Shown here: positions 1 to 10,568 of the stretch, one piece after another
How the letters are laid out: every line of letters begins with the position of its first letter
Position numbering within the stretch: position 1 is the stretch's first letter
Source of the DNA: Undaria pinnatifida
Lineage: Eukaryota > Sar > Phaeophyceae > Laminariales > Alariaceae
DNA length: 64,000 nt
Assembly (NCBI GenBank): GCA_012845835.1
Contig: JABAKD010000007.1
Coordinates: forward strand, 10,389,665 to 10,453,664
Reading direction: 5' to 3'
The notes under the pieces: model-generated
Databases searched by the model: none
What the model was told of the DNA's origin: nothing
Seen by the model: only the letters and a program-made list of their open reading frames with translations
Made by a program: the position numbers and the translations under genes

Positions 1-1
1 T

Positions 2-268
2 GAGTCATCCCACGGGGTAGGATTTGCAGGTTATGAGCCGAACAGTTTCTGTCCCGCTGACCGTCTTAAGTGAGGAAGTGCCGGCTAGTAGTCTTATAAC
101 CTTACGAGTAAAATTTGTTTTAAGGACTACGTAAGGCATAGAGTTTGGTCGGTGCGCGATGCGAATGCCTTCGAAGTCATGTTTCGGGTGAGATATCGAG
201 CTAGCTACTCACGTTAGGAGCCCAGAAATTTCTTAGAATCTGCTGCACCCCTACCTTGGGGATGGCTG
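2..268 (+). mobile_element. Family G MITE-like element, copy 1
   Basis: The left end reads GAGTCATCCCACGGGGTAGG and the right end reads CACCCCTACCTTGGGGATGG, which is an imperfect inverted copy of the left. The interior carries the family G signature GAATGCCTTCGAAGTCATG (near 165) and a palindromic CTTCGAAG-type core, followed by a TTCTTAGAATCTG block. It has no coding capacity. It is assigned because the same order of blocks recurs at 7.2, 15.7-16.3, 33.6, 34.1 and 34.5 kb. Confidence 0.65.
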
Positions 269-825
269 TTGCACAATAGTATACGTTAGGAGGGTGCTAC
301 GATAGGGGTACTGTGTACCCCTTTTGTGACCGAAACACGTGCGACTGAAGGCGCTCCTCAACTACTAGTCAACAGCCGACTGTGTCTCTAATGGCTGCAC
401 AACTCGATGTCGATGGAGTGCCATTATTGGTTGACACATGCTACGGACAGAGAGGTACACATTTTTTTTTGGCGAAGAACCCTCACTGGTGGAGGAGCTC
501 TGTATCTTTTACTTGTGCCTCATCTAAAACTGAGCGTGGATAAGTGAAAAGCGCAATCCGACGAACAAACTCACGGCCTAGGTATAGCTGAACTTTTTGC
601 AGATGCACCATTACCCTGAACTATTGCTGTCAGCGCTGATTATTTAACTCAGTGGTTGTGGTTTATCCCTAATACAAGAGAAGCACACAACCTGGGGTCC
701 ATCTGGTGGTTAAGCGTGAACCTCAGATCTACGCAAGGGTTGCAATCCATTTGGATCCGGGGATTCTTTGCAATGCAAAGCTTCGTCTTCTTGTGCTACC
801 CCGCCTATTGGTCGAATCGCAACGA
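269..825. other. Unassigned stretch
   Basis: I see no repeat-family match, no RNA gene and no protein-like reading frame here. Short open frames in the 650-900 interval overlap one another in several frames and have no recognisable motif. Confidence 0.5.
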
Positions 826-1069
826 AATACGCCGCGTGCTTGGTTTGCGCCGCGAACGCGTGCTGTCACGCATTGCTCCTTAGTCCCATCGGTACTATTA
901 CTGCTGTGATCGGTTACATCAACATGGTGGAGCTAGTAGCAAATAGGCCGCATGCTTTGCTGCGCTTCGAACGCGTGTTGTTACACATTGCTCCCTACCG
1001 CCACCGGTACAATTACTGCCGTGCTCGGCTACGACGGCGTGCTACTGGTGGAGCTAATGGTAGTAATAC
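826..1069 (+). repeat. Tandem duplication, two units of about 122 bp
   Basis: Two adjacent diverged units share the order GCGAACGCGTG, a TTGCTCC block, a CACCGGTAC-like block, a GGTTAC or GGCTACG block, and GGTGGAGCTA followed by GTAGTAATA. The first unit runs to about 946 and the second from about 947. The overlapping open frames here are explained by the duplication and do not look like a protein. Confidence 0.65.
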
Positions 1070-1299
1070 CTACAGCTGTGATTAAATATGTAGGCGTCCA
1101 CGCCGTAATATCTTTAACACTCCCCCTTAATGGTAATCGCACTGGTGTGTATTCGAGCGCAACCAATTTATCTTATCACCCCCACTGCAATATCGTCGAT
1201 GCTCGTGCACAGCGTCTACTAAGTCAAGTCAGCGTACGCAAGTTTCCAAGCTGTACTGGCTGTAACTCCAACGTCTTCTCGGCAACACAACAAGCTCTG

Positions 1300-1430
1300 T
1301 GATTTCGGTGAATATGTAATACTGTATGTTTTTGTGAATCAAGGACGACCTTCCGACGACTTTGGCTTAAGGAGTCCCGTTGTGACAAAAACGGTTTACA
1401 CGAAAAATGTTTCATCTATCGTAGCACGGG
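1300..1430 (-). mobile_element. Family A MITE, 3'-side fragment
   Basis: In the minus-orientation layout of family A, this piece has the block CGACGACTTTGGCTTAAGGA and then TCATCTATCGTAGCACGGG as the terminal repeat, ending at about 1430. The other half of the element is absent, so it is a truncated relic. Confidence 0.6.
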
Positions 1431-2064
1431 CCTGTTGCTGTAAAATATGATGTGTCGAATCTCCATCCGAGCCCACAGATCGAGTTTGATTTTGTGCCAC
1501 CCGTGGGCGTCATCAACTAATCGCGCCCCCCAACGAACTACGGCTCCGTGTTGTGCTCCAGTTTGAAGGGCTGAGTGGGGAAAACCAAAGCAAAAAGTAG
1601 CTGCGACGCGCTGCGTTCCTTCCTGAAACGTGAAGAGCAGGAAAAACGAAACAATACTTGTTAGATTGGGGGCGGGGTTCCACGAATGGGTTTCGTTCGT
1701 CTGCGTTTTTGCAAATTTCATTCCCTACCTACCTATAGAGGCTCCCTGTGTATTTGCGCTACCAAGCCCAAGATACCGACGACGAGCAAAACCAACCAGA
1801 ACGATAACACGTAGTCGGTGCCGTCGTTGCGTGCTGTATTGCCCGCGTGCGAAGGATGACGGACAAGAGGAGGAAAGGCCGTGGTTTCCACCTGATCTCG
1901 CCGAACTCCACCTCGCCTACAAGCAGGTAGGACTACACTACTGTAAGGCATACGCGTAGCGATCTGACAAATCGAGCTGCCTTGCGTGTCCACCGACAAC
2001 CATCGCCGAGACGATCGCATTTGCGTTGCCACGGACCACTTAGTAATCCAAAACCTTCTGAGAC
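1431..2064. other. Unassigned stretch
   Basis: No repeat family, RNA gene or convincing coding frame is seen. Open frames on both strands overlap heavily, which is typical of chance frames at this base composition. Confidence 0.45.
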
Positions 2065-2206
2065 CCGAGTTACGATAGAGGTACAGGACGTTTGGCTGAA
2101 GTATTTGGTGAATGGTGGGGGCTGCTTCTTAACCCAGAATGGATTGAACAACGCAATTACTATGTCGCGACATATTTTATGATTTGTTTGCACACTTAGG
2201 CCATGG

Positions 2207-2724
2207 CCCGTGCTACAGCAGAGGTGCACCACGGTTTTTTCATAGGTTCCTCACTTTGGGAGCTTAAGAAAACTGATTTGGAGACAAAAAAACTGATTTT
2301 GAGCAAAACCTAACACTGCCGACGCATGCTACGATAGAGGTAGCACTTTTCGTCTGAAATTGACCAGTTTCTGAACATCGGGGCTCCTTAACCCAAAATT
2401 GATGGAAGTAGGCTATTGTTTTTTGGTGATTCTCGTTGTGTGCCCAGGCCATGGCAGTTTTTACACGGTAGCAGTTGTTATATTTTTCTTCGAACCAGTT
2501 GTCGGGAGAGGTCTTAAGCTCCCGAAATCGAGGAACCTCAGAAAAAAAATGTGGTGAGCCTCTATCTATCGCAGCACGCGTTGGCCTAGGTATTATACAA
2601 CGAGAATCACGCTAAAACGTCACCCGTTTCAGATGATTTTGGGCTAAGAAACCCCGTCATTCAGAAACTGGTCCATTCCAGACAAAAAATGGTACCTCTA
2701 TCGTACTACTAGTGGAGCACGCGT
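2207..2724 (-). mobile_element. Family A MITE, middle copy of the nest
   Basis: The minus-orientation copy starts with CGTGCTACAGCAGAGGTGCA and carries CCTCACTTTGGGAGCTTAAG. It is interrupted at about 2321 and resumes at about 2582 with GGCCTAGGTATTATACAACG. It ends with GGTACCTCTATCGTA and GCACGCG at about 2724. A short extra segment (CTACTAGTGG) interrupts the terminal repeat. Confidence 0.75.
2321..2581 (+). mobile_element. Family A MITE, innermost and intact copy
   Basis: This copy is about 260 bp and is the best reference copy for family A. It begins GACGCATGCTACGATAGAGG, then has GGGGCTCCTTAACCC, GATTCTCGTTGTGTGCC, CAGGCCATGG and GAGAGGTCTTAAGCTCCC. It ends with CCTCTATCTATCGCAGCACG. 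The termini are inverted copies of each other. There is no coding capacity, so it is non-autonomous. The transposase source is not in the window. Confidence 0.85.
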
Positions 2725-2858
2725 CCCGCATGAGTTTGTTAATCGATTTCTCGTTATTGTTTTAGTCAATTATATCAGTGGTTGGTTGAGGTCTAGAGCT
2801 CGTCGGGTGGGCAAGTTTCATTTGTGAACTAATTGGTGCACCTCTGCCGGAAGATGTA

Positions 2859-4026
2859 TCCTCAACTGCGCACACATTTTGGTTTTCTCAGAAATAAAAC
2901 CATTTGCCCCCGAAACAAACGTATCAAGGAACGCTGCGCACCAAGTACTGTTACATTTGCACAGTAAATTTCAGTCCACATCTGCCTGGAGACTAGAGTT
3001 GGGCACTGTCCTGAATACTCGCGGCATTCATTCAGCAGACGATGCGACACGTGCGGTTCGATCTGTTTGACTCTGCCTCCCTTGGTGACAACGATTTATT
3101 TATTCAAAGTGGTATATCATCCCATTTGCGTTCCAGCTCAACTCGCGGTAGCCCGCGAGTCGCAACATGTAGGATGGGACCTCCAGAGCGAGGGTCGTGT
3201 CAACACCACTCTCGGATTTCAATTCGATCTTGTGGCATCTGAGGTTGCTTGCGCCCAAGCCATGTGCTGTAGAAGTCATGAGAAAACCAATGAGCCCTAG
3301 CCTCCCCCTCCTCAATCCCCCTCTTCCGCGCTGCATCACGCCTCCACACAACTGCAGACAATATTCCCGCTCTTTCGGGATGCGCTCGGAGAATATGGCC
3401 ATCCGCGGGGAGTATGATCCAACATCGAGACTCTTCGCTGGTACTGCGATGCGGAAACCAGAAAGAGGCATGTTCGAGAGGGTAGGGTTGGATGGGTGGG
3501 GGCAGGGGCAGACGCGGACGTGGCCCGCACGGGCCTCACTTTATGAATATACCATAGTCTACAGACATATCTCGGTACAATAATACGCTATAGTACACTT
3601 AGTACAACGACCCCGGCAATGGCCATACTTCGTACTTCTGAGAGGATGTAGTCGAACAACAGAGTTTACTAGCCGGTATGCTTCTGATACGCAACCCAAA
3701 TTGCCATTGCGGTGATCAAAGGATGGATGAACAGTCGAAGGCGGGCACCTTATGTCAGGTGCCGGTATGTGGGGGGGAAGAGGCAAGACGTATTGATTGC
3801 TGCCCAAGCGCAACCGCATATCAAGGGTACTGACTATTCCCGCGATCAGTGTGTTGCCGGAGAAGACAGGAACGACGAGATCTATTGGCAGCCACACGCT
3901 GCCCTCCCCCCACCCGTACCAAGACACATGCCACACCCGGTCGACGTGCCCGTTCTTTGCTTTGGGGTTTCTGGCTTGAGGAGCTCTATGTCACCGAAAA
4001 CACGCTTTCTGAGTAAACGAAAAGAA
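2859..4026. other. Unassigned stretch
   Basis: No family match is seen. A 128-codon open frame at 3197-3583 (+) and an overlapping 123-codon frame at 3100-3471 (-) occupy the same DNA. Neither shows a recognisable domain, and their overlap argues that at least one is chance. I leave both uncalled. Confidence 0.4.
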
Positions 4027-4289
4027 CGTGTGCTACGATGGAGGTAGCAGTTTTTCGTGTGAAATATTTTCTGAATGACGGGGCTTCTTAACCCAAAATC
4101 GTCGCAAATGGACCCTTTTTTTTGCGTGATTCTCGTTGTATACCCAGGCCTTGGGATTTTGCTATCCGGTATGTAGCAGTTTTATTTTTCTCCAAATCGG
4201 TTTTCGGGTTAAGAAAGGTCCTAAGCTCCCAAATTGAGGAACCTTAAAGAAACAAACAATGGTCGGTTCGCCTCTATCGTAGCACGTGT
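4027..4289 (+). mobile_element. Family A MITE copy
   Basis: This is a near-complete 263-bp copy. It begins ACGTGTGCTACGATGGAGGT and ends CCTCTATCGTAGCACGTGT. The interior has GGGGCTTCTTAACCCAAAAT, a CCCAGGCC variant of the CCTAGGCC block, and CCTAAGCTCCCAAATTGAGG. Both ends carry CACGTGT instead of CACGCGT, so the two termini have co-varied. Confidence 0.85.
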
Positions 4290-4827
4290 CAATCACTACA
4301 ACAACAAACAAAACCATGATCTTTTAATAATACATGTACCAGGTATACAACACATGCCTACCATAAACAGGTAGAGCATTCCGACAATTTCATTTATGGG
4401 TCAAGGACCCCCGCCACTCCGACAAAGCATTAGCCGAAAAGTGCCACCTCTATGATCGCACTTGTCCAAACGAAGACGCGTGTGGGGCAAACTCTCTACG
4501 AAGCAGATCTTGCCGAAACGCCTGGACAACCCCGGTCGATACGGATGTATGTCCCCCTGGAGCGCCAGAAACGGATGGTGCAGCAACCTCAGAAATGGTG
4601 CTCGCTGAGTCCCAAGTGGTGATGATGTTCAGCGACCCCGGAAACGATGCTCCTGGCAGCCCTACCCAGTGTGGCGGTGTCCGGCCACTCCATAATCGAT
4701 CTTCCAGAAGTAAAAACATTTGATCAATGATGGTGCGGCGATTTTAGAAGACGTACTCCCCCAGTTGAAGCTCCAATATGTTCATGATGCCGTGGCGCGA
4801 CCCCGAAAGACACGTCGGCGACCCCAT
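4290..4827. other. Unassigned stretch
   Basis: No repeat family or gene is recognised. It contains one copy of the palindrome TACCAGGTA near 4337, which recurs elsewhere in the window. Confidence 0.4.
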
Positions 4828-5068
<241 letters not shown>

Positions 5069-5301
5069 GAGCTATAGTTATGACATAACCAAACGGTGGG
5101 ATTTCCTTGTAACAATATCAGCATTCAGATCGCCGTTTTTACCTTGATAATGGTAGATGATGGAATTTGGGGTTGCCGTTTCACCCTGACAAAAACAGCC
5201 TTTTTCTTGGAATTTGGAATTTGCCGTTTCACCTGGCAACCTGTGTTGAGTTGTTCGGGACCTATCGTATCTTGCAGCGATTAGGGGGGCTGTCAGTCAG
5301 T

Positions 5302-5408
5302 ATTACGGAGGACGATAGTAAATAGGACCAAATACTGTTGGTAAAAATAGCTGAATATACAGGTTGTTGTGTCCACCGTAGGTCCTATTTACTAGGGTCC
5401 CCCGTAAT
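5302..5408. mobile_element. Small inverted-repeat element (107 bp)
   Basis: The left arm starts ATTACGGAGGACGATAG and continues AGTAAATAGGACC. The right arm is GGTCCTATTTACTAGGG continuing to CCCCCGTAAT. The arms pair over 28 positions with four mismatches by my count, around a loop of about 50 bp. It looks like a tiny MITE or foldback element. I saw no second copy, so mobility is inferred from structure only. Confidence 0.65.
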
Positions 5409-5687
5409 TAGTACGGTTTCATATATTCGTCTATGGATAATTTAGCTTGCCGTATTGACCCTATCGCACGGGGACGCGTTATTGGTGCGTCTCGATGTTA
5501 AGTGTAGGCGGGTGGCCTGCCTACCGAGGGCAGCCGACGTGATGCAATATGACACGCGACTCAAGTGTGCGTGGCATGAAGTGCGGCAAAAAACAAAATG
5601 GCACCACTGATGTTTGTGCCTAAAGTTATGTGTGTGTGACAGAACGGTACGACCCGCGTGCGTGTGTGTTTGGTGTTGGCACGGGAG

Positions 5688-5929
5688 ACGCGCGCTACGA
5701 CAGAGGTCGCACTTTTCTTCTGAAATGTTTTTTGAATGACGGGGTCCTTGACCCTAAATCGTCGGAAATACGACTTTTTTGCACGATTCTCCTTGGGTAC
5801 CTAGTCCGTGGGATTTTTCATCCGGCTGTCTGTTCTAGTTTTCTCCAAATCGAGTTTTGGGAGAGGTCTGGAGCTCCCAAACTGGGGAACCTCAGATAGA
5901 AAGTGGTGCACCTCTATCGTAGCACGCGT
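5688..5929 (+). mobile_element. Family A MITE copy
   Basis: This 242-bp copy has termini ACGCGCGCTACGACAGAGGT and ACCTCTATCGTAGCACGCGT. The internal blocks are TTTTGAATGACGGGGTCC, AAATCGTCGGAAATACG, TACCTAGTCCGTGGGATTTT and GAGGTCTGGAGCTCCCAAAC. Both ends are preserved. Confidence 0.85.
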
Positions 5930-6163
5930 CGGAATACATCTACACTGCATCTCCTCTCTGCGGCGGAGGGGCAAGCCGCGCAACAACACAACAGGTTTTG
6001 CGTCGCCACACAACAGCAGTTTATTACAACAAAGCCTTCGGAGACAAAGCGAGCATGTGCAAGCGCGGATACCTGATGTCTCTTGAGGACGAAGCGTCCG
6101 CGCAGTAACATTTGAACCGATGGTCTGTCTGCGCGCATGCGGATGTAAGTCCTACAAGAGGAT

Positions 6164-6605
6164 GAGTCTTCCCCCGGTAGGGGCTGCCGTTGTTGGACTA
6201 ACTAATAACCTTTGTGTCCGGTTGAGCCCCTTCAGTGAGGAACTACCGGTTGTCACGGTAGAGATGTGCACCCCCTTATTTTCTGGGGTGTTTCTCAGTT
6301 TGGGAGCTTAAGACCTCTCCGAAAAACTGATTTGGAGAAAAAAAACAAACAAACTGCTACTTCGGATGGACAATCCCATGGCCTAGGTACGCAACACGAG
6401 AACCATACAAAAAAATGATCGATTTCCGACGATTTTGGGTTAAGGAGTGTCTTAAGTCGTTCAGAAAATGGTCCATTTCAGACGAAAACTGCTACCTCTA
6501 TCGTAGCATGCGTATTTCAGACTAGCGCATCGAGATGTAAGCCGGGTAGCACGAACGAACGAATACCTTCGAAGGCATGTTTCGGGCGAAGATCGGCAAG
6601 GGTGT
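6164..6605 (+). mobile_element. Family G element interrupted by family A
   Basis: The left end GAGTCTTCCCCCGGTAGGGG is at 6164. After the family A insertion (6250-6513) the family G interior resumes with CGAACGAATACCTTCGAAGG and CATGTTTCGGGCGAAGATC. The right terminal repeat is not recognisable, so the copy is 3'-truncated or diverged beyond about 6605. Confidence 0.6.
6250..6513 (-). mobile_element. Family A MITE copy inside family G
   Basis: This is a minus-orientation copy. The left end is diverged (GTCACGGTAGAGATGTGCAC), followed by TTTGGGAGCTTAAGACCTCT, CCCATGGCCTAGGTACGC, CGACGATTTTGGGTTAAGGA and a good right end, CTACCTCTATCGTAGCATGC. It splits a family G element. Confidence 0.8.
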
Positions 6606-6829
6606 GTGCTCGGTGCGGTACCGGTATTCTCGGTACCGGTATGTGGGTATCTCGGTTAAGGAAGCCCTGTCTGCCACTCAGAAGCCGATTCAGCGAAAGA
6701 AAAAACGGGCTACCTTTGTCGTGTCACCCGACTGTAAGAACGTCCGTTGTCTTCGTGGCGGACAGGGCCATCTTCAAGCACACCTATTTTTCCCGAGGCT
6801 CCTCGGCGCTTTCGACGCATGCTATACTT

Positions 6830-7085
6830 GTGCACGATAAAGGTGCACAACATTTTTCTCAATACTACTACTCAATTTGGGAGCTTAAGACATGCCCGTC
6901 CCAAAAACCAATGAGGTGAAAAACAAAACCGATATAGGGTGAAACGTCTCATCATGGCCTTGAGGTGTACAGTGAGAATCATGAAAGGGAAATAGTCTCA
7001 GCTTCCGGCGATTTTTGGGGTCAAGGATCGCCACCCTTCAGAAACCGTTTCAGAATAGCATGCTGTGTGCCTTTGTCGTAGCATG
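6830..7085 (-). mobile_element. Family A MITE copy, diverged
   Basis: The minus-orientation blocks appear in the right order: GTGCACGATAAAGGTGCAC, AATTTGGGAGCTTAAGACAT, GAGAATCATG and CGGCGATTTTTGGGGTCAAG. The terminal CCTTTGTCGTAGCATG ends at about 7085. It is more diverged than its neighbours. Confidence 0.7.
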
Positions 7086-7184
7086 GATCCTCGTAAGAAC
7101 TGATTTTCCGAACGCTGAACGTGCAACAACCCGCTGAACAAACCCCCGGCTCATTGCTACAAAAACCTAAAGTTTATATTGCGA

Positions 7185-7500
7185 ACCATCCCACGCCATC
7201 ACAGGGGTGCAGCACAGATTCTAAGAATTTTCTGAGCTCCCATCGAATATTTAGTCTAGTCTATAGCATGAGGGTATATCTGTCAATGTATCACCCGAAA
7301 AATGATTTGGAAGGCATTCGTTCGCGCAACACCCGACCCAGCTTCTATGTCCTAGCCCTGTAAACAATACAGTTTATATGTACATAGACTCGTAAAAGTA
7401 TTAGACTAACCCCGTCAGTTCCTCGGGTCAGGAGCTCCACTGGCCAGGAACCCCATCATATGGCCCAAAACGCGCATCACCTACCACCGTGGCATGACTC
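7185..7500 (-). mobile_element. Family G element, copy 3
   Basis: This complete minus-orientation copy runs from ACCATCCCACGCCATCACAG to ACCACCGTGGCATGACTC. The interior has ATTCTAAGAATTTTCTGAGC, GAAGGCATTCGTTCGCGCAA and, near the far end, TGGCCCAAAACGCGC. The terminal pair matches the GAGTCATCCCACGGTA consensus imperfectly. Confidence 0.75.
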
Positions 7501-7648
7501 TTATGCGAAAAAATCACGAGCGGTTTTCCGACCAATTTTGGTCATCAAGCAGCCTCCGACATGCTAAGAAAACATTTTTCGCTTTACAAGAAGAGAGCCA
7601 CCTCTATGTCGTAGTAGGCACATGTCCGCCGCTCATGCGAGAGAAGGA

Positions 7649-7920
7649 GGCGTGCTACGATGGAGATAGCACTTGCTTTTCGTCGGAAACGGTTTCTGAT
7701 TGACGGGGCTCCCTAACCCAATCTCGTCGGAAACAAGTCATTTTTTTTTTTGCAAAGGGTTCTTCTCGTCGTGTACGTGACCATGGGAGTTTTTCATCCG
7801 GTCGTATATAGACTAGCAGTTTTATTTTTTTCCAAAAAAGCAGGTTTTGGGAGAGGCCCTAAGCTCCCCAATTGAAGAAACGTCAGAAAACAAGTGGTGT
7901 CACCTCTATCGTAGCAGTCG
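7649..7920 (+). mobile_element. Family A MITE copy
   Basis: This full copy starts GGCGTGCTACGATGGAGAT and ends CACCTCTATCGTAGCAGTCG. It has GGGGCTCCCTAACCCAATCT, GACCATGGGAGTTTTTCATC and GAGAGGCCCTAAGCTCCCC. A T-rich expansion sits where the spacer before the TTCTCGTCGTGTAC block normally lies. Confidence 0.85.
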
Positions 7921-8477
7921 TCGGAGGACATACACCCTCGGAGCGAAAAGGGGGGGGGGGGGTTGCCACCTGAAACCCGCTGCCTTGGTGTTTCGAGCCC
8001 ATGCATTCTCAGGCACATGACGAGATGCCCTGATATCTGTCCCTCGAGTCAACGCTCTGCTCATGTTGGCGTGCTTTGAAGCATGATTTGTGTCACTTTG
8101 AACACTCTCCGCGGCGAAACATGTTGGAGGTGGGGTACAAAAAATAACGCTGGTGGCGCGTTTGGGGTGGTGGTACGGAAGAGGCTGCCGGGTGGCGGCG
8201 CGGTTGCAGGGAGTGGCCAACTGCCTGGTGATTTCAACCTGGCTGTCCACACCCTCTTCCGGTGTACCGTCTATGTAAAGTCGGGAGGGCTTGTGCGTAC
8301 ATGTAGAATGCACGGCCAAGCACTTTGTTTGTTGTCAGCGCTGACGGAGCGGCAAATCAAGAGGTTTATTCTCCATTAACGAAGAAAAAAGAAACTCCGG
8401 GGTCCATATACGACCAGAGTCGTATACGTTTTCACTTGAGAGAAAAGAAACATCAAGACAAGAGCTACGTTTGGGGG
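7921..8477. other. Unassigned stretch
   Basis: A G-homopolymer lies at about 7949-7960. No family match, RNA gene or convincing frame is seen. Overlapping open frames on both strands around 7906-8379 are mutual shadows with no recognisable motif. Confidence 0.4.
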
Positions 8478-8750
8478 GTGGGTCCATTGATAAGGGACCT
8501 GGTTTTGCAGCGGCTCGGGGTCAGTCGCGCGAGTGATCCGCCTGTTCCTTGCGGTCGTGGGCTTTCGCGCTGTCTTAACTTTGCGGTATAGATTCACAAT
8601 GGAATGTGGTTGGCTATGCTACGCCATAACCATTCGCCTGAGGGGTTTTCATCCGTGAGATACAGAGTCACTAGTGCGAGTACATGTGGTGGTATGATAG
8701 CTCAGACTAGATGGGAGTGAAAGGGGGTATTATACTACCATAGCCGTGAT
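8478..8750 (+). mobile_element. Family C element, copy 1
   Basis: The family C order is visible: TTTTGCAGCGGCTCGGGGTC, the palindrome variant GTCAGTCGCGCGAGTGATCC, TGTTCCTTGCGGTCGTGGGC, TTTCGCGCTGT, ATTCACAATGGAATG, GCTATGCTACGCCATAACC and CGTGAGATACAGAGTCACTA. The end is GGGGGTATTATACTACCATAG. It is non-coding. Confidence 0.7.
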
Positions 8751-9094
8751 TTCAAGTGGAGAGATCCACGATAAAACATCACTCAGCCGGAGGGTAGGGA
8801 TTGCAGTGAACCGTTCTACAAGGGTGATCACGGCCCGTAGAATGAAGAGAAGGATCCTGTACACCAAGGACACACCTCTATGAACGACCAGAAGGAGGGT
8901 ACATCGCTACACACACTGTACCAGGTATATTGTAGTACATAATATGTAATGTCATGCCGCGTGCATGTCGGCGATCTCTCCGTGTCGAAACCTATCGAGA
9001 TCAATGCGGGGAGGGGCTTCATTCAGTACTATAGTATGAGTCCGACCAAGCACGCCGAGATACAACGAGCATTTCGCAAGCGAAACATGACCAA

Positions 9095-9205
9095 AACAGC
9101 ACGAAATCTTGAATCCGCAAAAAAGGAACAGAGAGGTCACTCGCGCGGGTGACCCCGAGCTACGGAAGGCACAGGCGCAAAACGCGAGGCCCTGCCGTAG
9201 CCCGG
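9095..9205 (-). mobile_element. Family C fragment
   Basis: This minus-strand piece carries AAGGAACAGAGAGGTCACTC, the palindrome CGCGCGGGTGACCCCGAGC and the end CCTGCCGTAGCCCGGG. The remainder of the element upstream is not recognisable. Confidence 0.55.
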
Positions 9206-9251
9206 GTGATACATTAAATAAATACAGACTACTTCAAACCCCATCCAATGT

Positions 9252-9514
9252 GACAGTCGTTCTACGGTAGTAGCCCCCCCAGCTTTTCTTTAACGAAATC
9301 GCCGGTTTAGAAACCAGCTCTCGGCCGTGTCTCCTGAAATACGGTGCCCCTTAACACCCCGACGTCATCGTTCGATAGGCCTTCCTTTGCAAAAAAAGAG
9401 AAAAAATATGGAGAAGGTACTACTGTAATAGCACCCTTCCTCGTATCGACCAGCCATGAAATGTGCGTCCGAGAAAATAGCTGTTTTTTTGGGGGGGCTA
9501 TCGTAGAATCAGTC
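9252..9514 (+). mobile_element. Family B MITE, copy 1
   Basis: The left end is GACAGTCGTTCTACGGTAG followed by a C run. The right end is a G run followed by CTATCGTAGAATCAGTC. The interior holds TTTCTTTAACGAAATCGCCG, GAAACCAGCTCTCGGCCGTG, GACGTCATCGTTCGATAG and CAGCCATGAAATG. The homopolymer next to each terminus varies in length among copies. It is non-autonomous. Confidence 0.8.
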
Positions 9515-10239
9515 GTGATAAGTGTGTGTGTATGTCGCGTTGCTCTCGGCTGCCTCTTGCCCCCCCCTCCCCCTCATCACCCCGGCTCCCAATCCTCGAA
9601 ATCGACGGGTCTCGAAGGGAACACCTCCTGGTGCAGAAAAGAAGATAGATCAGTAAAGCCGTAACGTGACTCATGTACGTACGTGCGTTACCCCTACCCC
9701 TCCTCCCTCCCCTCGACCCAATGATACCTGACGGGGTTCTTGTTACAATGATGGTGCGTGTCGAGGCTGGCGCTGTGATGAGAGCTGCAGGCAGAGGTGG
9801 CACCGAAGCGTGTGTGAAGATCGCCTGAGGTGAAAAATAAAAGGAGGAGATAGTTTGGAACGTGACGCTTACGTGGCCAAAGGGTGAAAACTAAATAAGG
9901 AAATAATTTTGTAGGAAGCAGAAAAAGGAGAAGAACACTAAGTACGACGCGAGGAGAAGCAAGGAAAGGCGAGGAGATCTACGTGAGCAGTAAGGAATGA
10001 TCGGGGCGGGGCACATTTTGCCCATTCTATTACTACTGGCAGGAGGTGCACTCTGCGCATTGTCTTGCTGGCCCACAGTCCGTCCTATCACAGCAACGCT
10101 TGTTGCAATACTCCCTGCAACGTTCCCTGACACTTATGGCGGTAAGCGAGCTGCAACTTGATTGGATAATACAATACGCACCGACGACAAGTAAAAACAT
10201 CGAGGTTTCCCGGACATACATGGTGTACGCATCCGCAGA
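9515..10239. other. Unassigned stretch
   Basis: No repeat family or gene is recognised. A purine-rich A/G section occupies about 9890-9990. Confidence 0.4.
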
Positions 10240-10517
10240 CGCCTGACTACGTGCAATAGAGGTACACCACTTGTTTTTTCTGTGTTTTTCTTCGATTTAG
10301 GAGCTTAAAAGACCTCTTCTTCTCTCAAAAACTGATTTGGGCAAAAATAATGAAACTGCTACAGGACCCGGTCGAAAAATCCCATGGAGCCTATATACAC
10401 ACAATACAACGAGAATCTTGCAAAAAATTGTCTGTTCCCGACGATTTTTGGGTTGAGGAGCCGCGTTGTTCAGAAAATATTTCAGAAGAAAACAGATACT
10501 TCTATCGTAGCACACGT
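10240..10517 (-). mobile_element. Family A MITE copy
   Basis: The left end is diverged (GACTACGTGCAATAGAGGTA). Then come TTAGGAGCTTAAAAGACC, ATCCCATGGAGCCTATATAC (a disrupted CCATGGCCTAGGTA) and CGACGATTTTTGGGTTGAGG. The right end is CTTCTATCGTAGCACACGTC. Confidence 0.75.
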
Positions 10518-10568
10518 CTTTTTTGTGGGACTACAGGGTCCAAACTTTTTAATTTTCAATAATTCCTA

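Larger units (their letters stand above)
2065..2858 (+). mobile_element. Family A MITE, outermost copy of a triple nest
   Basis: A degenerate plus-orientation family A copy begins near 2068 with TTACGATAGAGGTA. It continues through TTCTTAACCCAGAATGGAT and reaches CTTAGGCCATGG at about 2205. There it is cut by a second element. Its 3' half resumes after about 2725 with a diverged GAGGTCTAGAGCTC block and ends near 2855 with GGTGCACCTCTGC. It is the oldest and most diverged of the three nested copies. Confidence 0.6.
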
